This document shows, piece by piece, positions 18,501-28,438 of a stretch of DNA of 63,504 bases. Both the position numbers and the translations under genes were made by a program. The notes beneath the pieces were generated by a model. It ran no database searches and was not told the origin of the DNA. It worked only from the letters and a program-made list of their open reading frames with translations. Every line of letters starts with the position of its first letter. Within the stretch, counting starts at the first letter, position 1. The stretch comes from Bacteroidales bacterium UBA1309 (GTDB taxonomy: Bacteria > Bacteroidota > Bacteroidia > Bacteroidales > Dysgonomonadaceae). Location: assembly GCA_002307185.1 (NCBI GenBank), contig DBTT01000017.1:1-63504 (forward strand). Reading direction: 5' to 3'.

Positions 18501-20245
18501 TTGCTATAATCTGTTTTTTCAGTTCCGGAAGTCCCGTAGTGTACAAAATAAAAACCCGTGTTGATGAAGCCGCCCCAATTATTTACGCGTTTGAATGAAA
18601 GTGCCGACTGGATGCTATTGATTTGGTATTTTGTCACATGATTATCAAAGTTTACACCATAAAGCTTTACAATATTTAGAAAGTAATTTCCTATGTCATA
18701 ACCTAAAAGGCCAAACTTGGGGTAAACATTCATCAAGTCTTTTCCATACCGGGACTTGAATCTTTGAGAGAAAAGCTTTGCACTGTTCTGGTTAGCCCCA
18801 ATAAAGAAGGAAGAATAGAAATAGGTGTCCAGCTTTCTCAAATTATCTTGAGTTTGGAGATTGTAAGTTTGCCATTCAGGATAACCAAAAAGGCTAAACT
18901 GAAGGTCGGGATTGTCTTTTTTGAGTGGTTGCAACACCGAAACCAACTTGTTGAGAGTAGCCGATGATCCCGATGTGGGGACGATAATATTTGGTTTGGT
19001 GGTACTCAGCAATGCCGACAGTTCGGTGCCTGTATTTTCAGAAAGCTGAACACTTGTGTTCGATATCTTGTTCTTTTGCAGTTCCGATTGAAGGCTTGTG
19101 ATGAAATCGGCTTTATCATCGCCCGAATCATTTACAAAGATGACTTTTGCAGTCTTAAACCTGTTTACAAAAGTCTGGGAAATTGCCGAAAACAAATAAT
19201 TGTAGGGCGTATTCATCTGAAAAACATAATCATTGGAAAGGACATCGTCGTTTTTAGAATTAAACGGAATAACATAGCGAATTTTCTGTTTTTTTGCAAA
19301 ATCGGATAAAACACCAATCTGGTCTTGCGAAATTCCTCCTATCAGGACATTCACCGTCTTCAGTTCTTCGGTCTCCAACAAAGCAGTGAGACGATTGGTG
19401 TTTACGCCCGATTCAATATCGAAAACATACACTTCGGCAGAATACCCTTTTTGTTTAAAATCTTCCACTGCCAACAAAAAACCTTCGAGATACTCTACGA
19501 ACCGGTTGCTCTGCGCATCATTTTTATCAGAAAAAGGAAACAGTAAACCTATTCTCACGGTGTTCACGGCTTTCACCTTAGAGCGTTCCCTTAGCAAGTT
19601 ATGGGCCTTTTCTTCCTGAACCACACTGTCTCTTTCGGTCAGTTTCTTTTCGGAATATTGGGGAATCTTCAACATGAAGCCTTTTTTCAGATTTGAGGAT
19701 TTCAAATCAGGATTCGCATCAGTCAAAGCATCGGAAGTGAGGTTATAGCTTTTGGCAATGCTATAGATAGTTTCACCTTTCCGAACCTTATGCAACCGAT
19801 AGGTGATAGCTTGTTCAGGTTTCTGGATCAGCCCCCTTGGAATGCGGATCACTTTACCTTCTTGGAATGTCTCGGCTGTCAATCCCACATTGGCATCCAT
19901 AATGTCTTGCATCGCTACCGAATACTTGCGAGAGACGGAGTAAAGCGTTTCCTTTCGTTCTATCGTGTGATATACATACTTTTCTCCGCTTGAAGTTGGA
20001 TTTACGACATTCGACTGCGGCAAAACCAATTCAGCCCCAGTCCTCACACCATTTTCCACTCCTGGATTTAGCGCATATAAATCTTTCAGCAAAATGTTGT
20101 ATGTTTTCGCAATAGAGTAAGCTGTCTCACCAGCCTCAACCCTATGTGTTTTTGAATTTTGAGGCACACCACAAAGGGTCGGGCTTGGCCAACACAAAGT
20201 CACAAATAAACCCCCGAGAAGGATAGCCTTCGTTCTTAAATTCAT
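18497..20245 (-). CDS. LysM-repeat protein with periplasmic-binding-protein-like domain
   Basis: This 582-residue exported protein has a signal peptide (about 1-25). Three LysM peptidoglycan-binding repeats follow at about 33-78 (HRVEAGETAYSIAKTYNI), 90-137 (HTIERKETLYSVSRKYSV) and 147-193 (HKVRKGETIYSIAKSYNL). After a linker, residues about 225-570 resemble a type I periplasmic binding fold (RIGLLFPFSDKN, LIGGISQDQIGVLSDFAKK, AKVIFVNDSGDDKADF). This layout is conserved in Bacteroidetes, where the sensor-like domain has lost its ABC transporter. It would sit on peptidoglycan in the periplasm. It is coupled to the downstream barrel gene. Confidence 0.85.
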   Translation of the reverse strand: MNLRTKAILLGGLFVTLCWPSPTLCGVPQNSKTHRVEAGETAYSIAKTYNILLKDLYALNPGVENGVRTGAELVLPQSNVVNPTSSGEKYVYHTIERKETLYSVSRKYSVAMQDIMDANVGLTAETFQEGKVIRIPRGLIQKPEQAITYRLHKVRKGETIYSIAKSYNLTSDALTDANPDLKSSNLKKGFMLKIPQYSEKKLTERDSVVQEEKAHNLLRERSKVKAVNTVRIGLLFPFSDKNDAQSNRFVEYLEGFLLAVEDFKQKGYSAEVYVFDIESGVNTNRLTALLETEELKTVNVLIGGISQDQIGVLSDFAKKQKIRYVIPFNSKNDDVLSNDYVFQMNTPYNYLFSAISQTFVNRFKTAKVIFVNDSGDDKADFITSLQSELQKNKISNTSVQLSENTGTELSALLSTTKPNIIVPTSGSSATLNKLVSVLQPLKKDNPDLQFSLFGYPEWQTYNLQTQDNLRKLDTYFYSSFFIGANQNSAKLFSQRFKSRYGKDLMNVYPKFGLLGYDIGNYFLNIVKLYGVNFDNHVTKYQINSIQSALSFKRVNNWGGFINTGFYFVHYGTSGTEKTDYSK

Positions 20246-20351
20246 TTCATTATGATTTAATATTCAGATGAATAGTATTCATTGTCATATCTGTTCTAGT
20301 AAGCAAAAGTAAAAAAATATCCGGTCAATGACAACTTTATCAATAATTCTA

Positions 20352-21275
20352 TCATCTGCCATTGCATACCCAACTGCCAACTTGGCTCAGTTTTTCTTCT
20401 TTCGACAACTCGTGATCGAGCCAGTGAACGGTGAATCCACGGCGTTCCATGCCTCTGAACCATGTCATTTGGCGTTTTGCAAACTGGTGAATAGCGGTTT
20501 CGAGTTGAGAAAACATTTCTTCAAAACTCAATTTCTCCAACACGTACAGGGTCACAAACTTATATTCCAACCCGTAGTAGATCAAGTCGTCGGGAGCAAC
20601 ACCTTGGGCAAGGATATTCTTCACTTCGTCAATCATCCCTTCGTCCAAGCGGCTTTTCAGTCGTTTGGATATTTTCTCCCGGCGGGCTTCCCGTTTGATG
20701 TCAATACCCACAATCAAACTGTTGAGCGGAGGAAACTCGGTTTCATCGGGATGCTGAATCTTTGTGTATTCTGCAATTTCGATTGCACGGATAGCCCGTT
20801 GTGCGGTGTCAACATCCGTTTTGTTGTGAAGCGAACCATATATTCCAAGCATTTCGGTTAACTCACTCAAGGTTTTATGTTGGAGCGATTGGCGCAATTC
20901 TTTGTTTTCGGGAACATCCAGCAACCGAAAACCTTTCAAAACGGCTTCGATATACATCCCCGTTCCACCACACAGGATCGGTAATTTCCCTTTTTCTTTT
21001 ATTTGGGAATAGGCGCTATGAAAATCGTGCTGATATTCAAATAGATTATACTTTTCACCGGCATCGAGGATATCAACAAGGTGGTAAGGAATTTCTTTGC
21101 CGCCAACGGTATAGTCGGCCAAATCTTTCCCCGTGCCAATGTCCATCGACCGGTACACTTGACGCGAATCGGCACTGATGATTTCGCTGTCAAGATGATA
21201 GGCTAATGAGGCGGCAAAATTTGTTTTGCCGCTTGCCGTAGGTCCCAAAATCGTTATCAGATCGTATGGATTCAT
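20352..21275 (-). CDS. miaA: tRNA dimethylallyltransferase
   Basis: This 307-residue enzyme transfers the dimethylallyl group of DMAPP to N6 of A37 in tRNAs reading UNN codons, the first step of i6A/ms2i6A synthesis. The P-loop ILGPTASGKTNFA lies at 9-21. SADSRQVYRSMDIGTGKD (34-51) holds the catalytic Asp and the substrate-binding residues, and GGTGMYIEAVLKG (about 103-115) is also conserved. The C-terminal part has the tRNA-binding RQMTWFRGM motif. Length is normal and the gene looks intact. It appears to be transcribed alone or upstream of the LysM gene, 106 bases apart. Confidence 0.95.
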   Translation of the reverse strand: MNPYDLITILGPTASGKTNFAASLAYHLDSEIISADSRQVYRSMDIGTGKDLADYTVGGKEIPYHLVDILDAGEKYNLFEYQHDFHSAYSQIKEKGKLPILCGGTGMYIEAVLKGFRLLDVPENKELRQSLQHKTLSELTEMLGIYGSLHNKTDVDTAQRAIRAIEIAEYTKIQHPDETEFPPLNSLIVGIDIKREARREKISKRLKSRLDEGMIDEVKNILAQGVAPDDLIYYGLEYKFVTLYVLEKLSFEEMFSQLETAIHQFAKRQMTWFRGMERRGFTVHWLDHELSKEEKLSQVGSWVCNGR

Positions 21276-21412
21276 ATTGCAAACTTACATATAAAAGTGT
21301 GATGTCGAATCATATTCATAAAATACAACAATTAATTTATCTAATTTACCACCCCGAGTTTTCAATTGAGATATTATAACATGATTTTAACCCACCATAC
21401 AGATATAAGGCT

Positions 21413-21420
21413 TAACTTTG
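21413..21420 (+). promoter_or_regulatory. Bacteroidetes -7 box (TAACTTTG) before the TSUP gene
   Basis: TAACTTTG matches TAnnTTTG and lies about 40 bases before the TSUP start codon. A -33 element is not clear. Confidence 0.4.
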
Positions 21421-21460
21421 TGGAAATTGTAACTTCTTTCTGTTTCAAAATACTGTTCCT

Positions 21461-22318
21461 ATGATAGATTTAACTTCCGTGAACATCGAAGTGTTTTCTC
21501 TGATTCTATTTTTGGGTGCCGTCTTAGCTGGAATGCTGGGAGCATTAACGGGTTTAGGCGGCGGAGTGGTAGTGATACCTTTACTGACTCTGGGTTTTGG
21601 AGTAGATATGCGTTATGCGGTTGGAGCGGCCTTGGTGACCTCCATTGCCACTTCTTCAGGTGCGGCAGCCGCATACATTAAAGAAAGAATCACAAACGTG
21701 CGAATTGGGATGTTTCTTGAAATGGCAACTACCGTAGGTGCCGTGATAGGAGCTTTGGTGGCCATGTATATGCCGACCAATGTGATCGCGATTTTCTTTG
21801 GGATTGTGTTGGTATTTTCAGCGGCGATGTCAATGCGCAAGAAAAACCAAACTCCCGATTATTCACTACCGGGAGACAAATTGGGAATAGTCATGAAACT
21901 CAACGGATCATACCCCACCTCGAATGGTATTGTCAGCTACAATGTTCACCGGGTATTTGGCGGGTTTTCATTGATGACGCTTGCCGGTGTAATATCGGGA
22001 ATTCTTGGCATTGGTTCTGGTGCCTTGAAAGTGCTGGCAATGGACACCATGATGAAGATCCCGTTTAAAGTGTCAACTACAACGAGCAATTTCATGGTGG
22101 GAGTCACCGCGGCAGCGAGCGCCGTTGTCTATTTACAAAGAGGCTATATCGATCCGGGATTGGCTTTCCCGATAGTGGTCGGCGTGTTGATTGGGGCTTT
22201 CTTCGGATCAAAAATACTGATGAACGCAAAGGTGAAAACGCTCCGTTTGATTTTCAGCGTAGTGGTCACCGTGTTGGCTCTACAAATGATTTACAACGGA
22301 ATTTTGGGAAAATTGTAA
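21461..22318 (+). CDS. TSUP (TauE/SafE) family anion exporter
   Basis: This 285-residue inner-membrane protein has about eight segments in two halves. Each half carries the family signature (GMLGALTGLGGGVVVIPLL at about 25-43 and GVISGILGIGSGALKVLAM at about 174-192). TSUP proteins move sulfite, organosulfonates or similar anions. The following gene encodes a DUF1634 protein, a partner regularly found beside TSUP genes in bacteria and archaea. The two probably act together. The substrate is unknown. Confidence 0.9.
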   Translation: MIDLTSVNIEVFSLILFLGAVLAGMLGALTGLGGGVVVIPLLTLGFGVDMRYAVGAALVTSIATSSGAAAAYIKERITNVRIGMFLEMATTVGAVIGALVAMYMPTNVIAIFFGIVLVFSAAMSMRKKNQTPDYSLPGDKLGIVMKLNGSYPTSNGIVSYNVHRVFGGFSLMTLAGVISGILGIGSGALKVLAMDTMMKIPFKVSTTTSNFMVGVTAAASAVVYLQRGYIDPGLAFPIVVGVLIGAFFGSKILMNAKVKTLRLIFSVVVTVLALQMIYNGILGKL

Positions 22319-22378
22319 GAATTGCGGACAAACTGATATACTGATTTACGAATCAACGAATTTACACGATTCAACAAG

Positions 22379-22816
22379 ATGGGACATAACGATAAAAAAC
22401 AAGCAAACAACATATTTTCAATAGAATTCTGGAGACAACGTGAAATGGATCTATACGTCGGCAAGTTGCTCCGTTATGGTGTATTCACAGCATGTTTCAT
22501 CACGGTGCTGGGTGGAATAATCTATGTCTTCCAAAGTCATGGAATGCCTGATTACAAACCCGTGTCCGGCCATCACGACCAATTTGAGGGAGTCGTACCC
22601 TATCTGCGTGAATTGAACACGATTATTCCGGCCCTACTCCGTTTTGATGGAGCGGCTATCATCCAGCTTGGGGTGGTGGTGCTGATTGCCACGCCCATTA
22701 TCCGGGTTGCCTTCTCGGCCATAGTGTTTTTGATAGAACGAGACTATCTATATGTGGCTGTGACTCTTATAGTATTGGCTGTTATTTTACTGAATATGAT
22801 TTTTGGGCTGCATTGA
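22379..22816 (+). CDS. DUF1634 membrane protein, TSUP partner
   Basis: This 145-residue protein has three membrane segments (about 34-54, 98-120 and 124-144) and an N-terminal cytosolic part (SIEFWRQREMDLYVGKLLRY). It fits DUF1634, a family known almost only from its neighbourhood with TSUP transporters. It follows the TSUP gene by 60 bases that contain an AT-rich repeat-like stretch. I infer it is an accessory subunit. Confidence 0.85.
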   Translation: MGHNDKKQANNIFSIEFWRQREMDLYVGKLLRYGVFTACFITVLGGIIYVFQSHGMPDYKPVSGHHDQFEGVVPYLRELNTIIPALLRFDGAAIIQLGVVVLIATPIIRVAFSAIVFLIERDYLYVAVTLIVLAVILLNMIFGLH

Positions 22817-22904
22817 CCGATACGAAAATCACCCCGAAATAGGCATTCAAAGGAAACGCCCCAGCAGATCTCTCATTCAATTATTTCTATCACAAGTGAA
22901 ATTT

Positions 22905-23888
22905 TCACACCTGTTTCTCGATGTCCGAACTGGCTAATTTTTCGCTTCTTCTGCGCTCATCCTCCTTTTCGTAAGCTTCCACAATCCGCTGCACAAGGCG
23001 GTGACGAACGATGTCGCGCTTGTCGAATTCGATGTCGCCGATTCCCGGCACACCTCTTAATATCCGCAAGGCGTGTTTCAAGCCCGATGGTTGGGAAGGT
23101 GGCAGGTCGATTTGGGTCATATCGCCAGTGATAATCATTTTGGCATTGATCCCCAATCGGGTCATAAACATTTTGATCTGGTGGATAGATGTGTTTTGCG
23201 CTTCGTCCAGGATAATTACTGCATCGCCAAGCGTTCGGCCACGCATAAAGGCCAAAGGTGCAATCTGAATGATTTTATTGTCCATATAATCTTTCAGTTT
23301 GGCTGCGGGAATCATATCTTCCAGGGCATCGTAAAGCGGTTGCAGATACGGATCGATTTTATCCTTCATGTCGCCAGGAAGAAAACCCAGTTTTTCTCCT
23401 GCTTCCACCGCCGGACGGCTCAATATGATTTTTTTCACCTCCTTGTTTTTGAGCGCACGAACAGCGAGGGCTATAGCCGTATAAGTTTTGCCCGAACCAG
23501 CAGGGCCGATAGCAAACACAAGGTCGTTCTTCTCGTAAGCCTTCACCAATCGCTGTTGGTTTTCGGTACGGGCAACAATCGGTTTACCATTCATTCCAAA
23601 AATGATGAGGTTGTCTTGTTTGACAACCGCCGGCGAATTTCCCTTGACAATGTCTATGATTATTTCTTCCGAAAGGGAATTGGTTTCCAAACAATGCTGT
23701 TCCAACAAACGGATTTTGGCTTCAAAAATCGAAAGCTCGTTTTCATTGCCAGCCACTTTCATCACGTTCCCACGGGCTACAATCCGCAATTTTGGATATA
23801 AAGTTTTGATAAGTTGAAGATGAGAGTTGTTCACCCCAAAGAAGGCAACCGGATCCACACTATCTAGAATAATAACTTTTTCAATCAT
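22905..23888 (-). CDS. phoH: PhoH-family ATPase
   Basis: This 327-residue protein of the PhoH/PhoL class begins at the ATG complementary to 23886-23888; an upstream ATG would add 13 residues without family similarity. The N-terminal part (about 1-100) resembles the KH-like region. The ATPase domain has Walker A GPAGSGKTYTA (about 129-139) and Walker B VIILDEAQN (about 219-227), plus the PSQPSGLKHA stretch. PhoH proteins are NTPases linked to RNA metabolism; PhoH2 has RNA helicase/RNase activity when fused to PIN, which is absent here. It is likely single or co-transcribed with the upstream sulfatase-like gene, 63 bases away. Confidence 0.92.
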   Translation of the reverse strand: MIEKVIILDSVDPVAFFGVNNSHLQLIKTLYPKLRIVARGNVMKVAGNENELSIFEAKIRLLEQHCLETNSLSEEIIIDIVKGNSPAVVKQDNLIIFGMNGKPIVARTENQQRLVKAYEKNDLVFAIGPAGSGKTYTAIALAVRALKNKEVKKIILSRPAVEAGEKLGFLPGDMKDKIDPYLQPLYDALEDMIPAAKLKDYMDNKIIQIAPLAFMRGRTLGDAVIILDEAQNTSIHQIKMFMTRLGINAKMIITGDMTQIDLPPSQPSGLKHALRILRGVPGIGDIEFDKRDIVRHRLVQRIVEAYEKEDERRRSEKLASSDIEKQV

Positions 23889-23951
23889 GGGTACAAAAAT
23901 AACATTCTTTTCGTGTATCGCATCCAACGGATATTAAAATTTCACTTGCTG

Positions 23952-25613
23952 CTATTTTGAATGCTCCAGATCTTTTGTCATATCCTTGACTTCCTGATAT
24001 GTATATTCGCCAACATAGCGTTCGCGGGGCTTGAAGGCTTGATTAAAAAGGCTGCGGGTAGCATCAAAATTCTCGTAGCGGAGGCCTGCCAAATCGGTGA
24101 TACTGTAAAGAAAATCTGCCGTGGAGAAAGGACGTTTGGTATCGAAAGCCAAATCTGTCCGGTAATTTCCAAAAGAAGGCGAACGCCACACAAGAAAGGG
24201 TATTTCACACATGTAGGACGACACTTTTTCGTAGGCATGCCCTGCAAAATCACGCAGATCATAGACTTCCTCTCCATGATCGGAGAAATAAACAACAGCA
24301 GAAGAATTATTCGACTTTTTGACAAACTGGATGATATTCGAAATCACGAAATCGTTGTATCGAACAGAATTGTCATATCGGTCAATTGTCTTCACTGCTT
24401 CGGGAGTCATATACTTTGCATTGGATCGGATGAAATCATCCGAATCGTTGTGAAAGACATCGTATTCCTTGGGATATCTAAAAATGTATGCCATGTGATT
24501 TCCCATCAAATGAATGACAATCAATTTGTTTTTCTTTTTGTCGCCCAATGCTTCTTGCAGATAAGGAAAAACAACACCATCCGGTTTTTTCTGCAACGAA
24601 GGGTTATGCTGGTGTTTGGCTTGCGTTAATAACAAGTCGTAGCTTGTTTCGTAACGACCTCCGTAGGGCTGGTTCGAGATGAAATAGGTTTCATATCCGG
24701 CTCTGTTAAACAATTCGAAAAGCGATGGACGCTTCGAAAAGTAATCAGCATGATTTCGCTCCAAGAAAGTCATCACTTTCCGTATCACCGGAATTGTATG
24801 CACTTGTGGCGAAACCACATCGTCATACACCACCAAAGATGAATCCTTGCGATTGAGCAATACATTGGTTTTTCTGCCATACCCATACAACGACATGTGG
24901 TGCCTGGTAAGTGATTCGCCGATAATAACGACCAAAGTTTGACCTAGGGTGTCGGGTTGGAGCTTGCTGACGGCAAAGGGCTGTTTCAAGCGGTTTGCTA
25001 TTTCTTTCTTCTCTTCGTAATGACGTTTCTTGTATTGGATATACGTTTTGTAGAAATTGATGAAATATACGGAATGCGCGGCCGGACGGAATATGACAAA
25101 CAAGAGCAACATGGTGATGCAAATAGAAAAAGGAACCTTGTGCCGGCAGATTGAGAAAACACCATTTCCCCTCATTTTGAATATCATAAAAACAGGAATA
25201 CTCGCATAAGCAACAATACCTGCCGTAATAAAGGGATTCATGTAATAAGCTATAAATTCTTTCGATTCCTCCGGGTTGGTTTCAAAAATGCTTGTTATGC
25301 TGTCGGAAAGCAGGAATGCTTGTGCAAAAAGCAAATAGGCCAGGAAAATGGCACTCGGAACCAATGTGAAAATTAAGAGCACTGAGCAACAAGCTTTCAC
25401 CGTTTTAATGGCGAAAAATTGCATCGTCACAAAAATAGTCAAGAGCAGGAGGGTACTGAAAAAGACAGACCAAAGACAATCGTCCAAACCAATATTTTTG
25501 GCCAAGGGGGTCAATAGAGGAACAGGCAATAGCATGTATGCCAAACAAAACAAAAGAAATTTCTCTTGCTTGAATGCTTCTATGAGTTTAGAACTAAATG
25601 ATTGTTTCTCCAT
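23952..25613 (-). CDS. EptA-type phosphoethanolamine transferase / membrane sulfatase
   Basis: This 553-residue protein has five N-terminal membrane segments (about 18-170) and a periplasmic alkaline-phosphatase-fold domain (about 225-540). VVIIGESLTRHHMSLYGYGR contains the catalytic Thr of the EptA family at ESLT, and VVYFSDHGEEVYD carries metal ligands. HLMGNHMAY and FAGHAYE provide further metal-binding His residues. Such enzymes transfer phosphoethanolamine from phosphatidylethanolamine to lipid A or other surface glycans. The exact acceptor is unknown. No two-component regulator is adjacent. Confidence 0.88.
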   Translation of the reverse strand: MEKQSFSSKLIEAFKQEKFLLFCLAYMLLPVPLLTPLAKNIGLDDCLWSVFFSTLLLLTIFVTMQFFAIKTVKACCSVLLIFTLVPSAIFLAYLLFAQAFLLSDSITSIFETNPEESKEFIAYYMNPFITAGIVAYASIPVFMIFKMRGNGVFSICRHKVPFSICITMLLLFVIFRPAAHSVYFINFYKTYIQYKKRHYEEKKEIANRLKQPFAVSKLQPDTLGQTLVVIIGESLTRHHMSLYGYGRKTNVLLNRKDSSLVVYDDVVSPQVHTIPVIRKVMTFLERNHADYFSKRPSLFELFNRAGYETYFISNQPYGGRYETSYDLLLTQAKHQHNPSLQKKPDGVVFPYLQEALGDKKKNKLIVIHLMGNHMAYIFRYPKEYDVFHNDSDDFIRSNAKYMTPEAVKTIDRYDNSVRYNDFVISNIIQFVKKSNNSSAVVYFSDHGEEVYDLRDFAGHAYEKVSSYMCEIPFLVWRSPSFGNYRTDLAFDTKRPFSTADFLYSITDLAGLRYENFDATRSLFNQAFKPRERYVGEYTYQEVKDMTKDLEHSK

Positions 25614-25774
25614 TCGCTAAATAACCGTGTTAGGGGAAATCCTAATAGACCCAAATTAAATGGTACAAAGATAGCCAATAATCTGTATTACTTATCATAT
25701 TGGGAAAGAAGTGAGTGTGCTGATAGGAAAACACAGCCTTTCTTTAGAAAATATTGCAACTGCATCCAACTCAC

Positions 25775-27100
25775 TCACACGATTTTCTTTTGCCAATTAC
25801 CCCATTTCAGGTAGCCAAACGAAAGTAACATCAACATGCCCCAATAGACTGCCTCCACAGTCCAACACATTGCCACTGAAGAATGTAGATGTATCACAAT
25901 GAACCACAGGGCAAATGCATAGATGGCGATGGTAATGATCTCGAAGAGCAACCCTATCTGGGTGTTTCCTGTTCCAGACACAGAATTGAAAAGGACAGTC
26001 CCCAAGCTGCAAATGGGCAACGTCGCCAATAATATATAAAGCGGCCACACGCTGTCCGTGATGAGCGAGACATCTTTACTGGAAGTGATCAACGAAATCC
26101 AAAATTCGGGAGCAATGGCCGTAACAAGAGCCATAACAAGGACAATCGCTAAATTCAATCCGCAAATTTTAAAAACCAATCGCAACACCTCGTTTTTCCG
26201 TCCCGCACCAATTGTATTGCTCACAAGGGCGTTGGCTGTCGTGGAAAAGGCATTCATCGGGATAAAAAATACCATGTAGAACGTGCGGATAACGTTCGTG
26301 ACCGCCAAGTCTCGTTCACCATGGTTTTCTATGGCCAGAAAAAATACAAACCACGTGGAAAGGGACACGCAATATTGCACCATCGTGAACACCGAAATAT
26401 TGAGCACTTGCTTCACGATGCGCAGTTGCAAGCGACGGATAAGGAAGCCGTATTTCTTTAAATCGACCCTCCAATAAGTGTAAACTACAAAAAAGACCAC
26501 CGAAGATGCCTCCGCGATAACCGATGCCAAGCCCGCCCCGGCAATTCCCATCTGAGGCAACCCCCAATGGCCGAAAATCAACCCATAGGCTGCCGCAAAA
26601 TTGACCGTTGCCATAACAATGGCATTCAGCGTCAACACTTTAGTCCGGGTTATTCCAACATAAAAAGCACGAAAAATGACATTCACAAACGAGAAAAAAA
26701 ACCCGGTCGTTCGCCAGTCCAAGTATTCTTTTGCCGCCATATACACTTCACGGGATTTCATGGCCATCGGCAACAGTTCGCGCGTGATATAAGCGGAAAG
26801 GGCAAACAGCGCCACTGCAAGCATGAGCAAAAACAAGATGCCATGGACGACAATTCCCCCTATTTTGTCGTAGCGTTGTTCTCCGTTGCGCCGGCTGATG
26901 AGAATTTGGCATCCAATGCTGAATCCGAAAGCCAACATGAAAAAAGCAATGTAGTAGATTCCGGCCAATCCTGTGGCACCGAATTCAACCTCCCCTACCC
27001 TTCCCATGAGTATGGTGTCGGTAATTTGTATAATATTTTGAGCTAATAAGCTGAGTATGATAGGAAAGCTTACTTCCCTGATTTTCTTATATGAGAACAT
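25775..27100 (-). CDS. MATE-family efflux transporter
   Basis: This 441-residue inner-membrane protein has about twelve hydrophobic segments in two six-helix halves. The N-terminal signature SFPIILSLLAQNIIQITDTI followed by LMGRVGEVEFGATGLAG is typical of MATE (NorM/DinF-like) carriers, which export cationic drugs in exchange for Na+ or H+. The second half repeats the pattern (about 240-430). Length is normal for the family and the gene looks intact. It appears to be a single gene. Confidence 0.92.
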   Translation of the reverse strand: MFSYKKIREVSFPIILSLLAQNIIQITDTILMGRVGEVEFGATGLAGIYYIAFFMLAFGFSIGCQILISRRNGEQRYDKIGGIVVHGILFLLMLAVALFALSAYITRELLPMAMKSREVYMAAKEYLDWRTTGFFFSFVNVIFRAFYVGITRTKVLTLNAIVMATVNFAAAYGLIFGHWGLPQMGIAGAGLASVIAEASSVVFFVVYTYWRVDLKKYGFLIRRLQLRIVKQVLNISVFTMVQYCVSLSTWFVFFLAIENHGERDLAVTNVIRTFYMVFFIPMNAFSTTANALVSNTIGAGRKNEVLRLVFKICGLNLAIVLVMALVTAIAPEFWISLITSSKDVSLITDSVWPLYILLATLPICSLGTVLFNSVSGTGNTQIGLLFEIITIAIYAFALWFIVIHLHSSVAMCWTVEAVYWGMLMLLSFGYLKWGNWQKKIV

Positions 27101-27216
27101 GAATCATCGAGGTTTTTGGAGTATTGAATAGAAATTGTACTACAAAGTAAATGGCAGCCACACTTGCGCATGGTTGCCATTTTATCATTAGCGGTGCGAA
27201 TATCGCTACCGAAGCG

Positions 27217-27570
27217 TCATTTCACCAACTTGTTAGTCTTCGTGTCTGGAAACACAACCCAGGGTTTGAAATTTTTTGCTTCTTCGAAATCCATTTGAGC
27301 ATACGACATAATGATAACCACATCGCCAGGCTGCACCTTTCGGGCGGCAGCTCCGTTCAAACAGATATCTCCCGAACCCCGTTCGCCTTTGATGACATAA
27401 GTCTCCAAGCGTTCGCCATTGTTGTTGTTCACTATTTGCACCTTTTCTCCGGCAATGATGTTGACGGCATCCATCAAATCCTCATCGATGGTGATGCTGC
27501 CAATGTAGTTGAGGTTTGCCTCGGTGACGGTCACATTGTGCAATTTCGATTTGATAACTTCAATAGTCAT
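27217..27570 (-). CDS. panD: Aspartate 1-decarboxylase
   Basis: This 117-residue proenzyme makes beta-alanine from L-aspartate for pantothenate and CoA synthesis. The start at the ATG complementary to 27568-27570 (MTIEVIKSKLHNVTVTEANL) gives the normal length; an upstream ATG would add ten residues overlapping panC. The self-cleavage site is YIGSITID (Gly-Ser at about 24-25), which yields the pyruvoyl group. NGAAARKVQPGDVVIIMSYA is also conserved. It follows panC by 16 bases on the same strand. Confidence 0.95.
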   Translation of the reverse strand: MTIEVIKSKLHNVTVTEANLNYIGSITIDEDLMDAVNIIAGEKVQIVNNNNGERLETYVIKGERGSGDICLNGAAARKVQPGDVVIIMSYAQMDFEEAKNFKPWVVFPDTKTNKLVK

Positions 27571-27586
27571 AATTTTTCTCCAAGCA

Positions 27587-28438
27587 TTACTGCTTCGCAA
27601 AATAAGTGATGTTGTCGATAAGTCTTATTTCTCCACAGAAGACGGTTATGCAGCCCACCGCATATTCCGTATTTTGCCATTCACTGATACTTTGCAGGCT
27701 GTTGCCATCTACTATCTCAAAATATTCAACCTGCAATCCGTCGTTCGAATTTATTTCATCCACCACCTGTTTGATTGTGTCTTGAACAGAACTTCGGCCT
27801 GCAAAGTTACGACTTTTTGTCAAAGCTTCCGATATTTTTACCGCTAATTTGCGTTGTTGAGATGTCAAACGTGCATTCCGGCTGCTCAAAGCCAAACCAT
27901 CTGCTTCCCGAACAATGGGCATAGCAACAATTTCGACTGGCAGATTGAGCTGTCGGACCATGGCCCGAATGATAGCAACTTGCTGGAAATCCTTTTCCCC
28001 GAAGTAAGCCCGTATAGGTTTCACCAAGTCAAATAAACGGCTAACCACCTGTGCCACACCGTTGAAGTGTCCTGGACGATGCTTGCCTTCCATCACTTTG
28101 TCCAACATTCCAAAATCGAATTTCCGGATATCTTCTTGAGGATAAACCTCTTCTACTCCAGGTGCAAAAACCACCGTCACTCCCACAGGTTCCAATAGGT
28201 TTAAATCGGCATCAAGTGTTCTTGGATAGTGAATGAGGTCGTTTTTATCGTTAAATTGCGTTGGGTTTACAAAAATGCTCACCACACTCACATCGTTGTC
28301 GGCCACACATTGTTTCACCAAGGAAACGTGTCCCGCATGCAAAGCCCCCATAGTGGGGACAAACCCGATGGAGCGACCCTCCCTGCGAAAAAGAGAAAGT
28401 GTTTCGTGCAATTTGTCGGTTGTTGTAACTACAATCAT
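27587..28438 (-). CDS. panC: Pantothenate synthetase
   Basis: This 283-residue ligase joins pantoate and beta-alanine with ATP. The HIGH-type nucleotide site is VPTMGALHAGHVSLV (about 27-41), and SIFVNPTQFN (about 55-64) contacts pantoate. Also visible are YFGEKDFQQVAIIRAMV (about 151-167) and the KMSKS-like SSRN (about 189-192). It is the first gene of a panC-panD operon supplying both the ligase and its beta-alanine substrate. Confidence 0.95.
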   Translation of the reverse strand: MIVVTTTDKLHETLSLFRREGRSIGFVPTMGALHAGHVSLVKQCVADNDVSVVSIFVNPTQFNDKNDLIHYPRTLDADLNLLEPVGVTVVFAPGVEEVYPQEDIRKFDFGMLDKVMEGKHRPGHFNGVAQVVSRLFDLVKPIRAYFGEKDFQQVAIIRAMVRQLNLPVEIVAMPIVREADGLALSSRNARLTSQQRKLAVKISEALTKSRNFAGRSSVQDTIKQVVDEINSNDGLQVEYFEIVDGNSLQSISEWQNTEYAVGCITVFCGEIRLIDNITYFAKQ